From: Sialis fuliginosa
Lineage: Eukaryota; Arthropoda; Insecta; Megaloptera; Sialidae
Direction: 5' to 3'
NCBI GenBank assembly: GCA_961205875.1
Contig: OY540812.1
Location: 10,478,001-10,542,000 of the forward strand
Length of the DNA: 64,000 bases
Below are positions 39,299 through 53,311 of the stretch, piece by piece (within the stretch, counting starts at the first letter, position 1; every line of letters starts with the position of its first letter). The translations under genes and the position numbers were made by a program. A model generated the notes under the pieces. The model was not told the DNA's origin and did not search any database. It saw nothing but the letters and a program-made list of their open reading frames with translations.

Positions 39299-41790
39299 CG
39301 TAGACTACGTAGACAATAACTATGTACAATATTGACATGTTTATTTATAGTAATGCATATTATTTGGGAACAATATAAGTTTTTCATTTTTTATTCATTG
39401 AATAAAATAAAATAAACATCAGGATTTTTAGCGTTGCAAAAAATGCTTCATATTTTAATGCCATTTCCCCTACATATAATACTACTGATGTGTATATAAG
39501 TACACAACTACACACATATGTATGTGTAAAGACTGTAAACGTGTAGATGAAGTATCTATATTTAATTCAAATGAAAAAAACTGTCACCATATGCACACAA
39601 GTCATTTAAACTATATGTTCCAAATCATACATAAAATAATATTATACGTACCCTACTAATTTTTCGCACTCTATTGTTTCTTGACACAGGTCGATTTAAA
39701 GAAACACGTGACATTGTTGTTAAATAATAATATTAATTACACCATTTAAATAAAACACACATTAAACAAACTGAATCTCACTTAACATCAAACTGTTTGG
39801 ACTGATTATAAATAAAATCTGCAGGTTCTACAAAACACATACAATATTCCATTTTACATCAAGATTCGACAAAGCTGTACGTATGTGTAAACAAGATAAT
39901 ACAATTAATTAAATTTATAATATACCTCTTGTGAGTGTTAAATAATTCACTGTAATTTAAAATATCATAAGACGTGAAAACTATTTCTTTAACAATTGGT
40001 TTATCAATCAGTGTATTTATTTCATGAACATAACCACAAAAACTCACATTATAATTTCGTTCAAAAAAAGGTTAGCGTGTCTGCTTTGTTGGAAATTTTG
40101 TACTGATTTTTGTCACGAACTTTGATGTTCATAAATTATTTTATTTGTAGTCTGAAGACACAAAAAGATCATTCATGATGCACTGACCGACGTAGTAACT
40201 GAAAATATAGTATTTTGTTTAGGTTATAAGTTGGGTAGAATTCTGTAAGTACTATGTGTGTTATACAGTGTGTCATGGCCAGTGGCGGCCTGTCAAGAAC
40301 GGTGCATCCGATACATTCTATTTTTTATGTACATAGGTATATTCACTTCTCGGTTTTTACTTTCTATAATATTACGATTGCAAGGTTATTGATTTAAAAA
40401 GAGAATATGTATATAAATATTAATAAATATTTTAATAATTCATGTATCAAGTTCATTGCCTCATTAGTGATTATTATTTTTAATAAAACCATCGTCTTTT
40501 GTTTAACATTTTCAACTGTTTGGATAAAATAAGAAAAAAGTGAAAGTTTTGAACGGCTTTATATTTATTAGCATTAATAATATTCATTTTGTAATAATTT
40601 ATGCAATTTAAAAAATCTCATGAAATATTTTTTTAAGAAATACAAATCTGTATAATCTCTACCTGTACGTAATAATATAAAATTAATTACTTGCACTCAA
40701 TTTTTTTTAAATATCTTTATTCTTCATTCATAAAAAGATTGTCATTTGCTAAATTTTACGTTAGATGGATAAACAAAAAACACCAAAATATTTTTGATTT
40801 CAAGACAGATTAAAAATAGATACTTAAAACATTAACATTAAATATTCTTCCAAATAACAAAAGAGCATTTAACCTATTAACAATATGTATGTACACAGAC
40901 AAATATCATAAAATACGTCATATTTTTTTTTTTTTTACTTTTATTTATACAAACAGAAATATAAAACTCTTACATCAAATTAAATAATTACAGCAAAAAA
41001 ATCACAAACACAAAGATAACAAGAGTACTTTTTGTTGATCTTTGCCCCATACATAAATGAACACTTAAAATTATTTAATGTCGCCAAATGAATCATTTAT
41101 CTCTGTTGAACTGTTGAGTTTATTTCGATCAAATTTAATTACATTCAATATCGTCAGATGATATTTTTTATTATCTTGTTTTTTAAAAATATAGAACATT
41201 TACGCAAACACACATAATATTATTATTTATGTAATGTTTTATTATTGACTGATTTATTATCAGTAGATTTACACGTAATGATTCGTAAAGGGGGGTCTGT
41301 GATCTCTCGGGGTGATTATTTATTGACTTAATCTGCTACAATTGTCAACAATCATACATTTCTGTCATTTATGTTTGTGAAGTATTAAATCATATCTTAA
41401 TATTATTATTAACCCATTTGGGCCTGCCATAATTTTTTTCAATTTTAAATTTTCTTAACTAAAACCTGTTAAATAATCAAATATGATAAATTTATTTTAA
41501 CAATACTTTTGTAGCTTTGCCTCACTCAGGGACGTGTTCAAATGCGTTAAGGTAAATAAGGAAGCGTTCAATTATTATGGAAGCATAATTCCATCGATTT
41601 CAAATCCCCACCTTTACAAGAAAAAATACCCGCTCCCCTTATAAGTCAGTAAAAGTTAGAAAAAAAATGACGCCCACTCCTTAAGCCTGCTTAAGTAATA
41701 CTTGAACACCCCCTATACTAAGATAAATGAAAATCCGAACCGCAATGATTATTATTCAAAAATTATATCTCTATATACTCTAACCAGTTC
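39299..41790. other. gene-free stretch
   Basis: AT-rich. At 40275-40300 'ccagtggcggcctgt' resembles a hAT-type terminus without a partner. A T-run lies at 40923-40936. No coding exon. Confidence 0.4.
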
Positions 41791-42232
41791 CAGAGCCGGC
41801 CTTAGAAAGTTTGGCACCCTGGGCGAGATTTATTTTTCCGCACTCTCTCTCTCTAAAAAAATGTTAAAAAATCACTGAAAATGTCAATTAAAATTGATAA
41901 ATTAACAAATAAATTGAATAGTTAATATCTCAGCTAATACCTTATTAAAAGTTTTCTGGGTTGTTGAATAATGATTTGTTAGTTAGCAGCTATCAAATAA
42001 TCGATTTTTCTTTGATTTTTTTAAAATTAACATTGTTTATATTTTTTGCTTAATCGTGTTTAACAGATCGACAAAAAATTTAAAGATTAAAAAAAATGTT
42101 TACTTAAAAATTACAGCCTGTACACTGATTTGAACCACAAAAGTCACTTATGCCCCATTGTGCGCCGCCCCACCTGACCTGGTGCCCCGGGCGGTTGTCC
42201 TGGTTTGCCCCCCCACCCCAAAGCCGGCGCTG
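41791..42232. mobile_element. hAT-type MITE, 442 bp, perfect 8-bp target duplication
   Basis: The left end CAGAGCCGGCCTTAGAAAG pairs with the inverted right end CAGCGCCGGCTTTGGGGTG. ACCAGTTC is repeated exactly on both sides (41783-41790 and 42233-42240). It is the longest clean member of the family that also includes 16329-16522 and the mosaic at 34694. No transposase. Confidence 0.9.
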
Positions 42233-42240
42233 ACCAGTTC

Positions 42241-45200
42241 GTTCTGGTGCTATATTTGATATATTCTTAATGATAAATTATATCTATAGATAAGTATCCT
42301 TCATATAATAATCTTTTCAAAATACATATATTTTACTTAATTGAAAATCTTCCACTTTTTACAGCTCCTTCATGTTGGCTTTATAAGCTTTATTAAATAT
42401 CTTATTATCAGCTCATTCAATAATACATAATAGGTGTATTAAATTGTATTTTTCTAAATATAAAAATATATTTAATTTCATAAGATATGCATTGTATATT
42501 TAATACCTTTATGTACTATAGATCATAAAATGAATACACGCTGCCTATTTTTATATAAAAATAAAAACTTATATAGTATGTATATTTCTGAAGTATAGCC
42601 AATGTAAAACCTTATCGTATTTTTGCATGTATTAATCATCTTCTCGAACCAAAGTCATTTCAACAATATTTCAGGGCTAGTTTTGATAAGAAATATAACC
42701 TTGATACATACTTGATAATTTTAATCAAATCTGCCGATATCAAACTCCATTTCCACTATTTCTAAAACAGTTTTGTTGTTACCTACTCTTATTTTACATA
42801 TTATGTATGTACTTTATAATATTTAGTTTTTTACGATATTGCTATTCAATATTTTCACATTTTTGTAGAAATGTAAGAACAATAAATAAAATAAAATTTA
42901 TGATTTCAATCAGATCATTACAATACTAACTTTCAATAAACTTTTGAATACTAAACTCTGATTGGTAGATTTGAAGATTCACAAGTCTCTTAGAAATAAA
43001 AGTCTGGTGAAACTGGGGGTTAGTGAAAAAAATATTATATTTTTTCTGGAAGCTTCTAAAAAAGAAATTGTAAACGAAATCGCAAAATACAAAACATATA
43101 AAATAGAAAATATGATTAATGTTTGACATCGTGATGAAGAATTGGAAGAAAATGTTTAATAATGCATCCAGAGCACGCCAAGAAGGATTCAGGCTGTGAC
43201 GCCAAAGGAAATGTTTATACATCTACGTAATAGTTTCTTTTTAATCACAAAATAATACCAACCTAATTTATCTTACAACTATATAGTTAATATTTTATCC
43301 CCTATTTAAAAATAATTTAGCTATTCATTTTTTAAAACGAATTGATTATCACTACTTTTATTTACCTTATCAATTTTCCAAATCAAAAAATAACTAGTTC
43401 AGCCTAAACAGTTGATAAGGCAAATTTAAATGGTTATACGTTTAATATAAACAATCGCATAGTTTCAGAATACTTTGCTTACACTCAGAAGCCCAATCGA
43501 TATTTAAATAAAATATTGAATCCTATTTTAATCAGATTTCTTTTGTATACAATTATCGAACGATTATGTAAAGTTCAACTGATGATAAATTAAAAGGTAG
43601 ATACAAATCCTCAAGCTTGTTCTACCAATTAGGATAATTAACGTTCAATCCAACATAGCAACGAAGCAATTGTTGCACTTAACAAAATAAAAATGCATTG
43701 AACAAATCCCTGGATAGGTCGATATGTAGGTCACATATATGTCAGTAAGAGACAATGTGAGATCATTTTGTCTCTGTTTGATCAATACAATGCTAGTGTT
43801 TGCAGCATCAAGTTTGTTGGACTTTTTAATTGAATATAAAATGAATTTATTTTATTTCATCAAAAATCAGTTCAACGAACATATTTAACTTTTATCCATT
43901 TGATTAATTTAAAAATAATATCAATAATATCTATATTATTGCTTTTTAAAGTTTTAATATTATATTCTCTTCCGATGAAATATCTCCCCCCCCCCTCCCC
44001 CCTCCTCTCTGGCCAAAATATTGACTGCACTTTTTTATAAAACTATTATACGCCAAAATTAATAAATCAATTTTCCTACATTTAATATATTCTTATCCTA
44101 TAAATTTAGACAACGTTGGAATGGAAGATTACTGATTTTACCTCTAGAAAATCTAGTCACTTTAATAAATCAATGAAATGTTTAATTTTTCTATCCAAAA
44201 TCCCCCCACTTCCTGAATTCAGTACTGCTATAATATCAGATAGTATATAGTCCAGTAATTTTAGATATTAATTAGCTGATTTTTTGTATACAACGTGTAA
44301 AAAGTTCCCAACGATATCGTGCCGGCGTTGCGAGATATTGAAGGTCTAATGTCGCGAAAAACGGTTATTTGCAAATATCTCGCTTCCTATGACTCGGAGG
44401 TCAATGGGGGCTATTATATAAATGGTGTATTATCAAATTCTTAAGAAAAAAGGTTACTCCATTTTTTTTAAATAACCGTTTTCGAAGTAGAGCGTAGAGA
44501 AAGTATGGCTATATATATTCGCATACGGTATGATGTACTCTATATAGTATAATACTCTAATAGTATAATCATTTTATTTTTATAAACCTAAAAACAAATG
44601 CATGTATTAATCGAATATCACGGCAGAAACAATAGGTACCTACATAATATGTATGTAAAAGTATTTAGGTCAAATTATCATCTCTATGTGGACAACCTTA
44701 AACACGCTAGGAGCTAAGAATAATGTCACAGGAAAACTCGGTATGTTTGCTATTTTCATTATACAGCCTTTTCACGAACTATTAAATCATGCTAACCAAG
44801 CTCAGATGTTGGTCACTACGTGTGTAACGCTACGGTTAACGATTTAATTAAACTTCATTTAGTTTGTTGCAAACAATTTAAGGACCTCAAGGCTATCTTT
44901 GTATTATCAGAGTCTCAATATATAAGCATCATACTGTGTGATATAAATATATATTTAATTAGGTATAGTGAATGTGCGTGCGACTGGATCCTCTAATTAT
45001 AGTAATATCACAACTGACGTTGATTATTATCTTTTCATTTTTATACATTTTTATTAGAAGATATCAATTTGATATTTCTTTAATACGGGCCTTCTATAAA
45101 CCAATTATGATATAGCCTACATTACTTCTAGGGTCTTAGGCTTTCGAACAGTGAAAGTCCTATCAAAATCGGTTCAATAGTTTTCGTAATTAGTATTGTA

Positions 45201-48200
45201 ATACGATTAAATTTAAATTACATCAATTTATTTTGATTAAAATTAACTCAAAAAAAATTATTAGATTTTTAGTTTCATATACATTTTATAAGTAACTTTA
45301 AAATATATCAATTTATCGTCGATGGTATATATTTATTTAATCTTTTGTAGAGCAACAAAATGGATAAAAATCGACAGATCCAGAATTCCAATTTCTTCAA
45401 ACTAATGTAGCCATTTATTTTTAGTTGTAGCAGGCACTGAATTAATCGTAACATACATACAATAAATGACATGTACACATAAATCTAAAACATTCGTCCT
45501 TGGTGAATCTACTCAGGGGTAAATTACAACATTTCTCTACATAAATTCATATTTTATACACGTTGAATGCATTGTATATAATGATATTAAATACTGCACG
45601 AACATAACAATTATATACGTAATCAACAGCTGCTATGGACACTAGGCGTTTATATGTGTTTATATGTGTATACAAAAAGGACCTTATAATATTCATTTTA
45701 ATAATTGTTAGTAATAAATTATATTGTGTCGTATTACAGTATTAAATATTATATTTAGTCATAGAACAATTAGAAAATTTACTACATTGTTTTATTTAAT
45801 TCTATATCATTCTATGATATTTTTATTTCTTAAAAAGTGAGCAATATTTGAAGATAATAATTAAAGAAAAAGTCCTCAAGTCATGTTATGCTTTCTATTT
45901 AAAATTTATTTAATATTATTATGATTACTTAGAATTAATCTACCGTGTTTTGGAAATGGGCCAAAAAATAAACTAGATTTTTTTAAATTAGACGTTCAAA
46001 AATAAAAGTCTCTTAAAATTAAAATTCTATGCTCGCGAGCCGCTACTGAGTTTTCTCTCACGAACACGACTTGTACAGAATATCAACCCCGGTTTATATT
46101 TGTGCATCCTTTTATGTTTGACAGTTGAGTTCATTGTGATCTCGGACTGGTTTTGTTGGCTTTATTAAATCGAGACCTCTTCATCTAATCTTAAATAGTA
46201 TCCTACATTGGACATTTTAGTCATTTTACTGTAAAATAATAAGAATGACTTATATATACTATTAAAATATGGCGCTGAAAATCAGCTGATTATGATTTGT
46301 GACGTCACCCAGGTGCACTAATCAATATAATAGCATTGTGAGTGTATTTATACGTGTGTTTAATCTACGCAAATGTAAGTACACCAGTTGTCAAACGTGG
46401 TAAAAGTTTACTATAGTTGTGTGGCGCCATCTATGCGTGATTTACTGAACGTTGTTAATGATTTTACTGATTTTACTGCTTTTTATGGTTTGTAACAATG
46501 CAGAAATAATAAATCGTTAACAGAAACGACTGAATTATTTATTTAATATTGGCTGGTATATTTAACTCCTATTCGATAATTGATGTATTGTTCGTATCAT
46601 TTATTATTATTTTAGAATTAGATAAACAAACCCACGGTTCTTTTTAGACAACCCTGACTAAAATAAAATACATTTTAAATGATTCGGCGTTTAATTAATA
46701 TCTATCTATTCTTCTTGGTCAATAAACTTTTCTTGTTAGTTAATGATAAAACGTCATGATGTAAAACTGTATGTTAATTATTTGTGCTATAAATATAAAT
46801 TATAGTATTACGAAGTGCCACAAAGTTTCTTCTTGAAGGTAAGATTTAGTTTTATTCATTAGAAAAACATTAATTTATACGGGATTGATTTTAATGATAC
46901 TTATTAAATGTAAAATTAAAGTCCATAAACTCACTATGAACATAGACTATAAGACTCATTGTCCCCATTTCCCCATATGTTGTTGCGGGCCCCCGGGCCA
47001 GGATTTTCAACGAGCCGCCTCCTGCTAAGAAACCTTATACATTTTTTTTGACGATGACCAAAAAAAAAACTTGTTGACTTTCCGTGTTGGGCCCCCCTTA
47101 GCTGTGGTCCAACAGGCTAGAGTCCTGTCACCCCTCCCCCCACCTCTTGCGGGGTCATGATAAGAGTATATACACACGTATTTAGAATAAAATAATAAAT
47201 TAACTTATTGTTAGCTAGGAAAATCTCTGGTGCCCCCTTATCTTCTGTGCCAAAGCTGAAAGGTATTTTAGATAAAAACTATGTCGATCTCTATATTCCT
47301 AATCATTCTGTACAGTGTCGGTTCGGTATAACAGCCAAATAACAATACTTATAAAAAATATATTTCCAAACAATCTCTAAAATTATTTTATACTTTATTT
47401 GTTAATTAAATATGCAGTATCTAATACAATATTTTTTTCTTATTTACTCAAATTTTTTATAATTCTTAGAGCCGGTCCTGCATGTATGCATGTATGTATT
47501 GATTTTTTTTGCTTGTGAGAGACTTGTATTGTTTATAATTAAGTTGTTTTTAAATATAAATTTTCAACCAACAAATTGTATTAAATATCTTATGAAAATG
47601 TACCGCTATAAAAATTCCTTACGCTACCTCTGTAAAATTTAACACAGTAACCCCACCCTATACGTTCGTGTATATTTCGATTTCGAAAACACGTTTATAA
47701 ATATAATTCTACACATATTTGCCTATAGGCAGTGTGTTATGTTGGTTTGTCAATATGAATTTTATTAAATACACAAATCTTTTTATTTACTGTTCAAAAC
47801 AAAACGTTTTTTAAATTAAAACGGTAATAAATACTAAAACAAATTATATTATTTTTATAATCTGTGACTTGAACCACTGTTGAGGTCAGAAAATGTAAGT
47901 TATCAAATAAATAATATTATCTTACATAAATAATTTCATTATTATAATAAATATTTCGTTGAATTATTATAAACTATGTAGAATATAAGCCATTTTATTA
48001 TTGTACCTGAGCTTCAAGGACGAATCCCGGGATAGTTTATAACGGTATAATAATTAACCTTCTCCAACTAACAATATAAAGTTTTGCGGCTGATATAATA
48101 ATAAGTTGTATGTTTTATAATGTACATATACATACTATCAAATATTGTTTAATACATGATACTATATTTAATATATAAAAAGTACAGCATCCTCCGTCAC

Positions 48201-48440
48201 TGGACCGTTCTATTGACCTACTTACATAAATTGAATATGCATGTACGCAGTCGTATATGCTATTCGTATGCAGTTGCAATCACTAGTATCACCATAGCGA
48301 ATTTAAAGAACAATAAAATTCAGGATTATTTAAAAAAGGATATATCAAAATTAAAATAAATTAATATAAATTAATACTATATCTATTATTTCTGTCGGTA
48401 CCCCAAGTTCAATAGTACGGTATTATCTACCAATTTAATA
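42241..48440. other. long stretch without supported genes
   Basis: Polypyrimidine runs occur at 43986-44010. A dispersed repeat lies at 44245-44545. Near 47460 'tagagccggtcctg' looks like a lone right end of the CAGAGCCGGC MITE family. The minus-strand ORF at 42926-43222 (98 codons) starts with ATG but shows no family signature and is Phe/Ile-rich, as chance ORFs are here. The 67-codon ORF at 48156 is also unsupported. Confidence 0.4.
44245..44545 (+). repeat. dispersed repeat, copy 1 (partner at 59018-59372)
   Basis: It shares, in the same orientation, 'cagtaattttagatat', 'caacgatatcgtgccggcgt', 'tgcgagatattgaaggtcta', 'aatatctcgcttcctatgac' and 'gagaaagtatggctatatat' with the copy at 59018. 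The second copy lies inside the 3.76-kb element of the last gene's intron, so this may be a solitary fragment of that element family. Confidence 0.65.
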
Positions 48441-48770
48441 TTCTATATTATAAAGGGGCTAGCAAATTTGCTAGCTAGCAAGCATTTTCAAATTGGGTAT
48501 TAATTATGTGATAGTATCTATGGATTAGCTATGGAACTTAGAGCAGTGATACTGTAATTATACTTATTGTAACACAGTTGGCGACTCTAACCGTACAAAA
48601 TAATTTTCATAATAACGCCACTGTTTTAATACCGTTGGTGTTTACATACAAAACTTGTCAAACACTTCATGAAACTTAAGAAGAACTGTCAGATAGGTTA
48701 GAAGCCCCATTTGAATGTGTTTGCTAGCTAGAAAATTTTGCTAGTTCGTTTATAATACCAGACATTAGTC
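48441..48770. mobile_element. palindromic MITE upstream of the first acyltransferase gene
   Basis: The left part 'attataaaggggctagcaaa' and 'ttgctagctagcaagcattt' is mirrored on the right by 'gtttgctagctagaaaattt' and 'gctagttcgtttataatacc'. Right-end-like pieces ('tagctcgtttataatacc') recur at about 51985-52022 and 63672-63705, and a weaker 'ctttataatacc' at 54920, all beside or inside genes of the cluster. No clear target duplication was found. Confidence 0.55.
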
Positions 48771-49018
48771 TCCTTTAACGTTAAATACTTCTTTACAAAA
48801 TATGCGTTATAAAAACATAGTGAACAACAATTAAAAATCCCTTTCATTAAATAAATTTTGCTGGGTTCTGTTAATAATACGACAGTTAGTTAAAGGAGCA
48901 TTTAGTTAAACTTGGGAATACCGGTTTTATAAGCCATATATTATCATGTTAAATGTATTTTTTATTAATATTAAAATATTACAGAAATACTTATATTTCA
49001 TACAAATAAATCAATATT

Positions 49019-51036
49019 ATGGCAACAAACAATCAAATGGATATATTGGTAGAAATTCCAGATGAGGACTTAGCTAAATTAATGGAATTATATAAACAAA
49101 ACTGGCCACATTGGATAATTCCATATAACCACATTAAAGTTTATTCAAACTGGAAAATAAAATACAAACAAAATATACGATTCTATTGCCCAGAAGGGAA
49201 ATGGAACGATGGGGCTTTCGTTGTTATATCAGAGGTAAATAATATAAATAATACAATTAATAATATATCGATTTTAACTCTACTGAATTATTATATTTTT
49301 GATGAATAATCTGACATACAGTTAGTACAGACACATTAAACTTTAATCATCTGCTGTGGATAAATAGGTACTGAAATGTAACCTTATTGAATTGAAAATA
49401 ATTCATCATTCAATAAATAATAGAACACGAACATAAAATAAATTCCCATTGTACTTCTGAATCCACTCAATTACTCTAGATGTATCTATATTTATGTATG
49501 GTATATACACAAACTAGAACATATAACACTCATACAAACCTCCCTCAATTACTATTACATGATACCCCAATTTTAAAATTCACTTGAACGTCTAGACAGA
49601 AATAATCTTGAATGAGACAGCGCATCATTTTCAGGATCCCAAATACATACTGTTTATGTGTAGTTTGGAAAGTGGCCAAAATAGACTCCTTAATGCATTG
49701 AAAACCACAGACCAGATAAATTGGAATCAGTTACCTTCCTTTGCGTTTATCAATAAAGACCATTATAACATGTTGTTAGAGTTGATCAGACACCACGGCT
49801 TAAAACCATCACTGGACCTGGAAAGTTATATTTTATGGTTGCCAATGGAAAAGGTTCTTTCTTTTAAAATAGAGTAAGTCTAATATTTATGCACTTGTGT
49901 AATTTTATTAATTGTAAAAAATATATGGAACGTCTTAATTTGAGTATTTTATAAAAGATCGTTGTATTTGCCACGTTTGTTGTGCTCGTCTTGTTCTCAC
50001 AATGAATTTGAATGTGGCAACGGCTGTTTATTTGTTAATATTTTATAAATTGATGAGAAATGATAAAATTACAAGACAAAAGCAACGGAAACTGCGGTAT
50101 CATCCCCTAAAGTTAGATAAACAGAAATATAATATACTACAATTCTACAATAGTATAAGAATACTATAATACAATCACCATGTCTCCACTGAACACAGCG
50201 AACAAATTATTCCTTTTGAGTAAATACGATTTATCGATGCTTCGTGGAATAAGTTTGACGTATTCTTTCTGTTCGAAGAAAATTCAAATATTTCTCTGCG
50301 GACTCGATCCGTTCGGAGTAAATTTTCATGTTTAGATGTAAAAATAAAAAAAGGTTTACAATTTATTAAAAAAAACTATAATTTTCCCGCAGTTTCGCTC
50401 GCGTGTATTTCAAAATTAGCGAATGTCCGTGCGATTGGTTCTTCTAAAATGTAGGCATTATATCCCTACTGCAGAGACGTGAACGAGCTCTAAAGATATC
50501 GATAAATCGGCAAAAATAGCATTAATAAAGAAATTACTTAATAAAATATAACGAAAATTTTATATAAAATTATTCCAAATATTTTTGACGTGAAAAATGA
50601 AACATTTTTACGTATACTGAAACATATAATTTACAGAATTCCAGATGGATATTACTTTTCTGCGTTAGAGACATCTCACGTCAATTCTATCTACTCCGTG
50701 TGGCCTCATAAACAGGACCTTCCTTCTTCCTACCTCGCTAACATGATTACATTCAATGAAGGGGTAGGTTTATTCTCAAAAGACAATGACATATTATGCT
50801 CTTACATCATGCGAAACGAATATGGAATGCTAGCAACGTTGCAAACCTCTGAGCACTGTAAAAGAAAAGGATTCGCAACTTTAGTTGTCAAATACATTTG
50901 TAAACAATTAGCTGAAAGAGGTTGTGACAGTTTTGCAGTTACACTTGTTAAAAACGAAGTATCGAAAACAATGTTTGAAAAAATTGGATTTGAGGAAATT
51001 GGATTTGTAAATTGGATGAAAACGGATTATTTATAG
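49019..51036 (+). CDS. glycine N-acyltransferase-like (GNAT/FR47-like) protein, gene 1
   Basis: Exons are 49019-49234, 49635-49873 and 50637-51036, with GT-AG borders and phases 0 and 2, giving 284 residues. This is the usual size for GLYAT-like proteins. ATG at 49019 is followed by an acidic start (DILVEIPDEDL) shared with its neighbours. Residues about 1-150 form the N-terminal half. Residues from about 152 form the GNAT domain: 'GLFSKDNDILCSYIMR', the acyl-CoA loop 'CKRKGFATL' (K-x-x-G-x-A, a variant of the Q/R-x-x-G-x-A/G motif) and the closing 'MFEKIGFEEIGFVNWM'. I infer a cytosolic or mitochondrial enzyme transferring acyl groups from acyl-CoA to a small amine or amino acid. The substrate is unknown. 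No signal peptide is obvious. AATAAA signals follow at about 51083 and 51105. It is the most diverged member of the cluster. Confidence 0.8.
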
Positions 51037-51179
51037 CGAAGAATATTAATTTATAAATATTAGGTAACCCGCCCATATCAAAAATAAAAATTGTTTCATA
51101 AAATAATAAATTTACATACTTATAATATAAAAATAAACTAAATATAATTATTCTTATTTATGTATGTAAACCCACATTC

Positions 51180-51424
51180 TACGTCACTGAAAATTAATCA
51201 ACAAAGTATGTATTTATAAAGTGCACGACAATTACATATTTTAACCTACCTACTTTATACTGCAGGAAAATTAGCAGAATACTTTATCACATTAATATAA
51301 TAATACGCGTCAAAAGAAACGCATTAAAACTTAAAAAAAACTGTGTAATCTAATTTATACATTCAAGAAAATCGAATAATAATTTAAATTGAAAAGAATC
51401 AAAAATCAATACTGCTACACGTTT
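51180..51424 (+). promoter_or_regulatory. conserved upstream region of gene 2, duplicated before gene 4
   Basis: About 240 bp before the ATG is nearly identical to 57975-58213 before gene 4. It includes 'atttataaagtgcac' (a possible TATA box near 51211), 'aacctacctactttatactg' and 'cgtcaaaagaaacgcattaa'. Its survival in both copies may only reflect recent duplication, so the promoter call is tentative. No transcription start can be fixed from sequence alone. Confidence 0.35.
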
Positions 51425-53311
51425 ATGACGATGGATAACAATAGTGACGATATTTTACAAGAAATTCCCAACGAGGACTTATTAAGACTAAAGTTGCTGT
51501 ATAAAAAGGATTGGCCGTATTGGATTATGACATATTATCATATAGAAGAATTTACGAGAATGAAATTAGAATATGGGACACCAATCCGTTTTTATAGCAT
51601 AGATGGGAACTGGGATGACGGTTCTTTCATAGCTATGATTGAGGTAAACATCATTTTTATAAATTACATTTTACTCTAATAAACTAAATAATAATCGGCT
51701 TTACACATTTTACGTACAGCCTAACACCGTGTAAAAAAAGATATGATATATGTACGTAAATAAAACGGGGGATTGGTTCCAAAGGCTAAAAAAACGTAAA
51801 AAGAATTTTTACAAACTTCAACGGATATTTTTTCTCAAAATTAAAAAAGAGAGAAATAAAATGAAATTCGTAAAAACAAATCAATACGCGTGAAATAAAA
51901 ATTTAATATTATCGACCGTGCTATTTCAAAATCGTATATGGCAGTTCTCTTGGAGTTTGTTACCCATTACCCTATTCGTAAGTCCTTGCTAGCTAGCAAA
52001 TTTTGTTAGCTCGTTTATAATACCAGTTATTAATTATTAAAAAGTTGGTGTATTTTTAGCATTTATTTAACTTTTTCCCCAAAGTCATTACCTTTATACC
52101 GTCCTTGTTTGTTAGAAATATCTAAATTTACTCACAATCAGTCAATATTTCATTTAATATCTTTAAAAATATTATCTAATAATTTATATTTTTCATTAAA
52201 TGTTTCAGTACAATAAAGAAAAGCAAGGAATTACGTTAGGCTCTTTAGATGTTCGTTGTGAAAGATTATTCAAAGCCTTAAAACAATCAAAAAAGATACA
52301 ATGGAACAATCTACCGTTTCTTAACGCTATACACAAAGATCATTATAAATATGTATTGGATGCTGCCACGTATCATAATTTAGAAATAAAAACACATTGT
52401 TCAACAAACTATTATTGGTTACCATCTGAAGAAGCTCTTAAATTTAACAATACGTGAGTCAACAAAATTTTTAAATAATTCATATCAAGTGATATTAAAT
52501 ATAAAAAAATATAAAACTTCTTAAAACATTTGTAATTTATTAACCTAAGTTCTAATTAATAGTTTTTACTTTTTTGTTTTCAACAAAATCTAACGAAACG
52601 ACTGATTTTTGAGAATATTTCATATCTTCTTCGTGTTGATTCTCTTGAACAGTAGCGTAACCAGCGGGAGTGGAGGTGTAGAGTCCCCCTTCTACAATGT
52701 TGGGGCCGAATGTTTATACCATATAATATATATGTAATATGTCAATCCCCCCCCCCTAAATAAAATCCTAGTTACGCCACTGCTCTTAAGAAATATTACG
52801 TCGCACGTAAATCAATACTGACAATAAGAAGATGTAGTATACATATGTGCATATACCATGTATATCACATATTATAATACCAACTAATTTGTAAATATTT
52901 ATTTATTTTAGAGCTCCACAAGGCACATACTTCTCTACGTTAGATTGTAGCCATGTAGATTTGATCAACTCAAATTGGCCTTACATGGAAACTATATCAC
53001 GTCAATTTGTAGCTAACCAAATTAAGTGTAATCTAAATCTAGGATTGTTCCTTAAAAGTACAGGAGAATTAGTATGTTGGGGTATTCGTAACTACTGTGG
53101 AGCATTATCTATGGTACATACATTAAGTGAACATCGACGTAAAGGTTATGCAGAGGCTGTATCAAAAGAACTTTGTAAGAATTTTGCAGAACATGGATAC
53201 GATACAGTTGTAACAATTGTAACTAACAATGAAATATCTAAGAGTTTGTACAAAAAACTAGGATTTAAATTAGTGAATTACGTGTCTTGGTTAAAAGTGA
53301 TTTATCAATAA
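51425..53311 (+). CDS. glycine N-acyltransferase-like (GNAT/FR47-like) protein, gene 2
   Basis: Exons are 51425-51643, 52209-52453 and 52912-53311, all with GT-AG borders and the same phases as gene 1, giving 287 residues. Two in-frame ATGs (51425, 51431) could start it. The first is chosen because no upstream in-frame ATG exists. The N-terminal half has 'DILQEIPNEDLLRLKLLYKK' and 'DWPYWI'. Exon 2 carries 'RLFKALKQSKKIQWNNLPF'. The last exon is the GNAT domain with the acyl-CoA loop 'HRRKGYAEA' (R-x-x-G-x-A) and the closing 'SLYKKLGFKLVNYVSWLK'. Intron 2 contains a MITE (52650-52782). AATAAA lies at 53392-53397. Gene 4 is a close copy, differing at four of 73 codons in exon 1. The substrate is unknown. 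Confidence 0.82.
52650..52782. mobile_element. hAT-type MITE of the CAGTGGCGTAG family in intron 2 of gene 2
   Basis: The left end 'cagtagcgtaaccagcggga' pairs with the inverted right end 'cagtggcgtaactaggattt'. Flanks CTCTTGAA and CTCTTAAG match at 6 of 8. It is 133 bp with a C-run in the middle. Confidence 0.65.

Noticed and set aside
39034..39387. 117-codon minus-strand ORF
   Set aside because: It crosses the boundary of a hAT-type MITE (38951-39298), so its frame is assembled from unrelated sequence.
42926..43222. 98-codon minus-strand ORF starting with ATG
   Set aside because: It is Phe/Ile/Asn-rich with no recognisable motif, no neighbouring exons, and of a length expected by chance in this AT-rich window.
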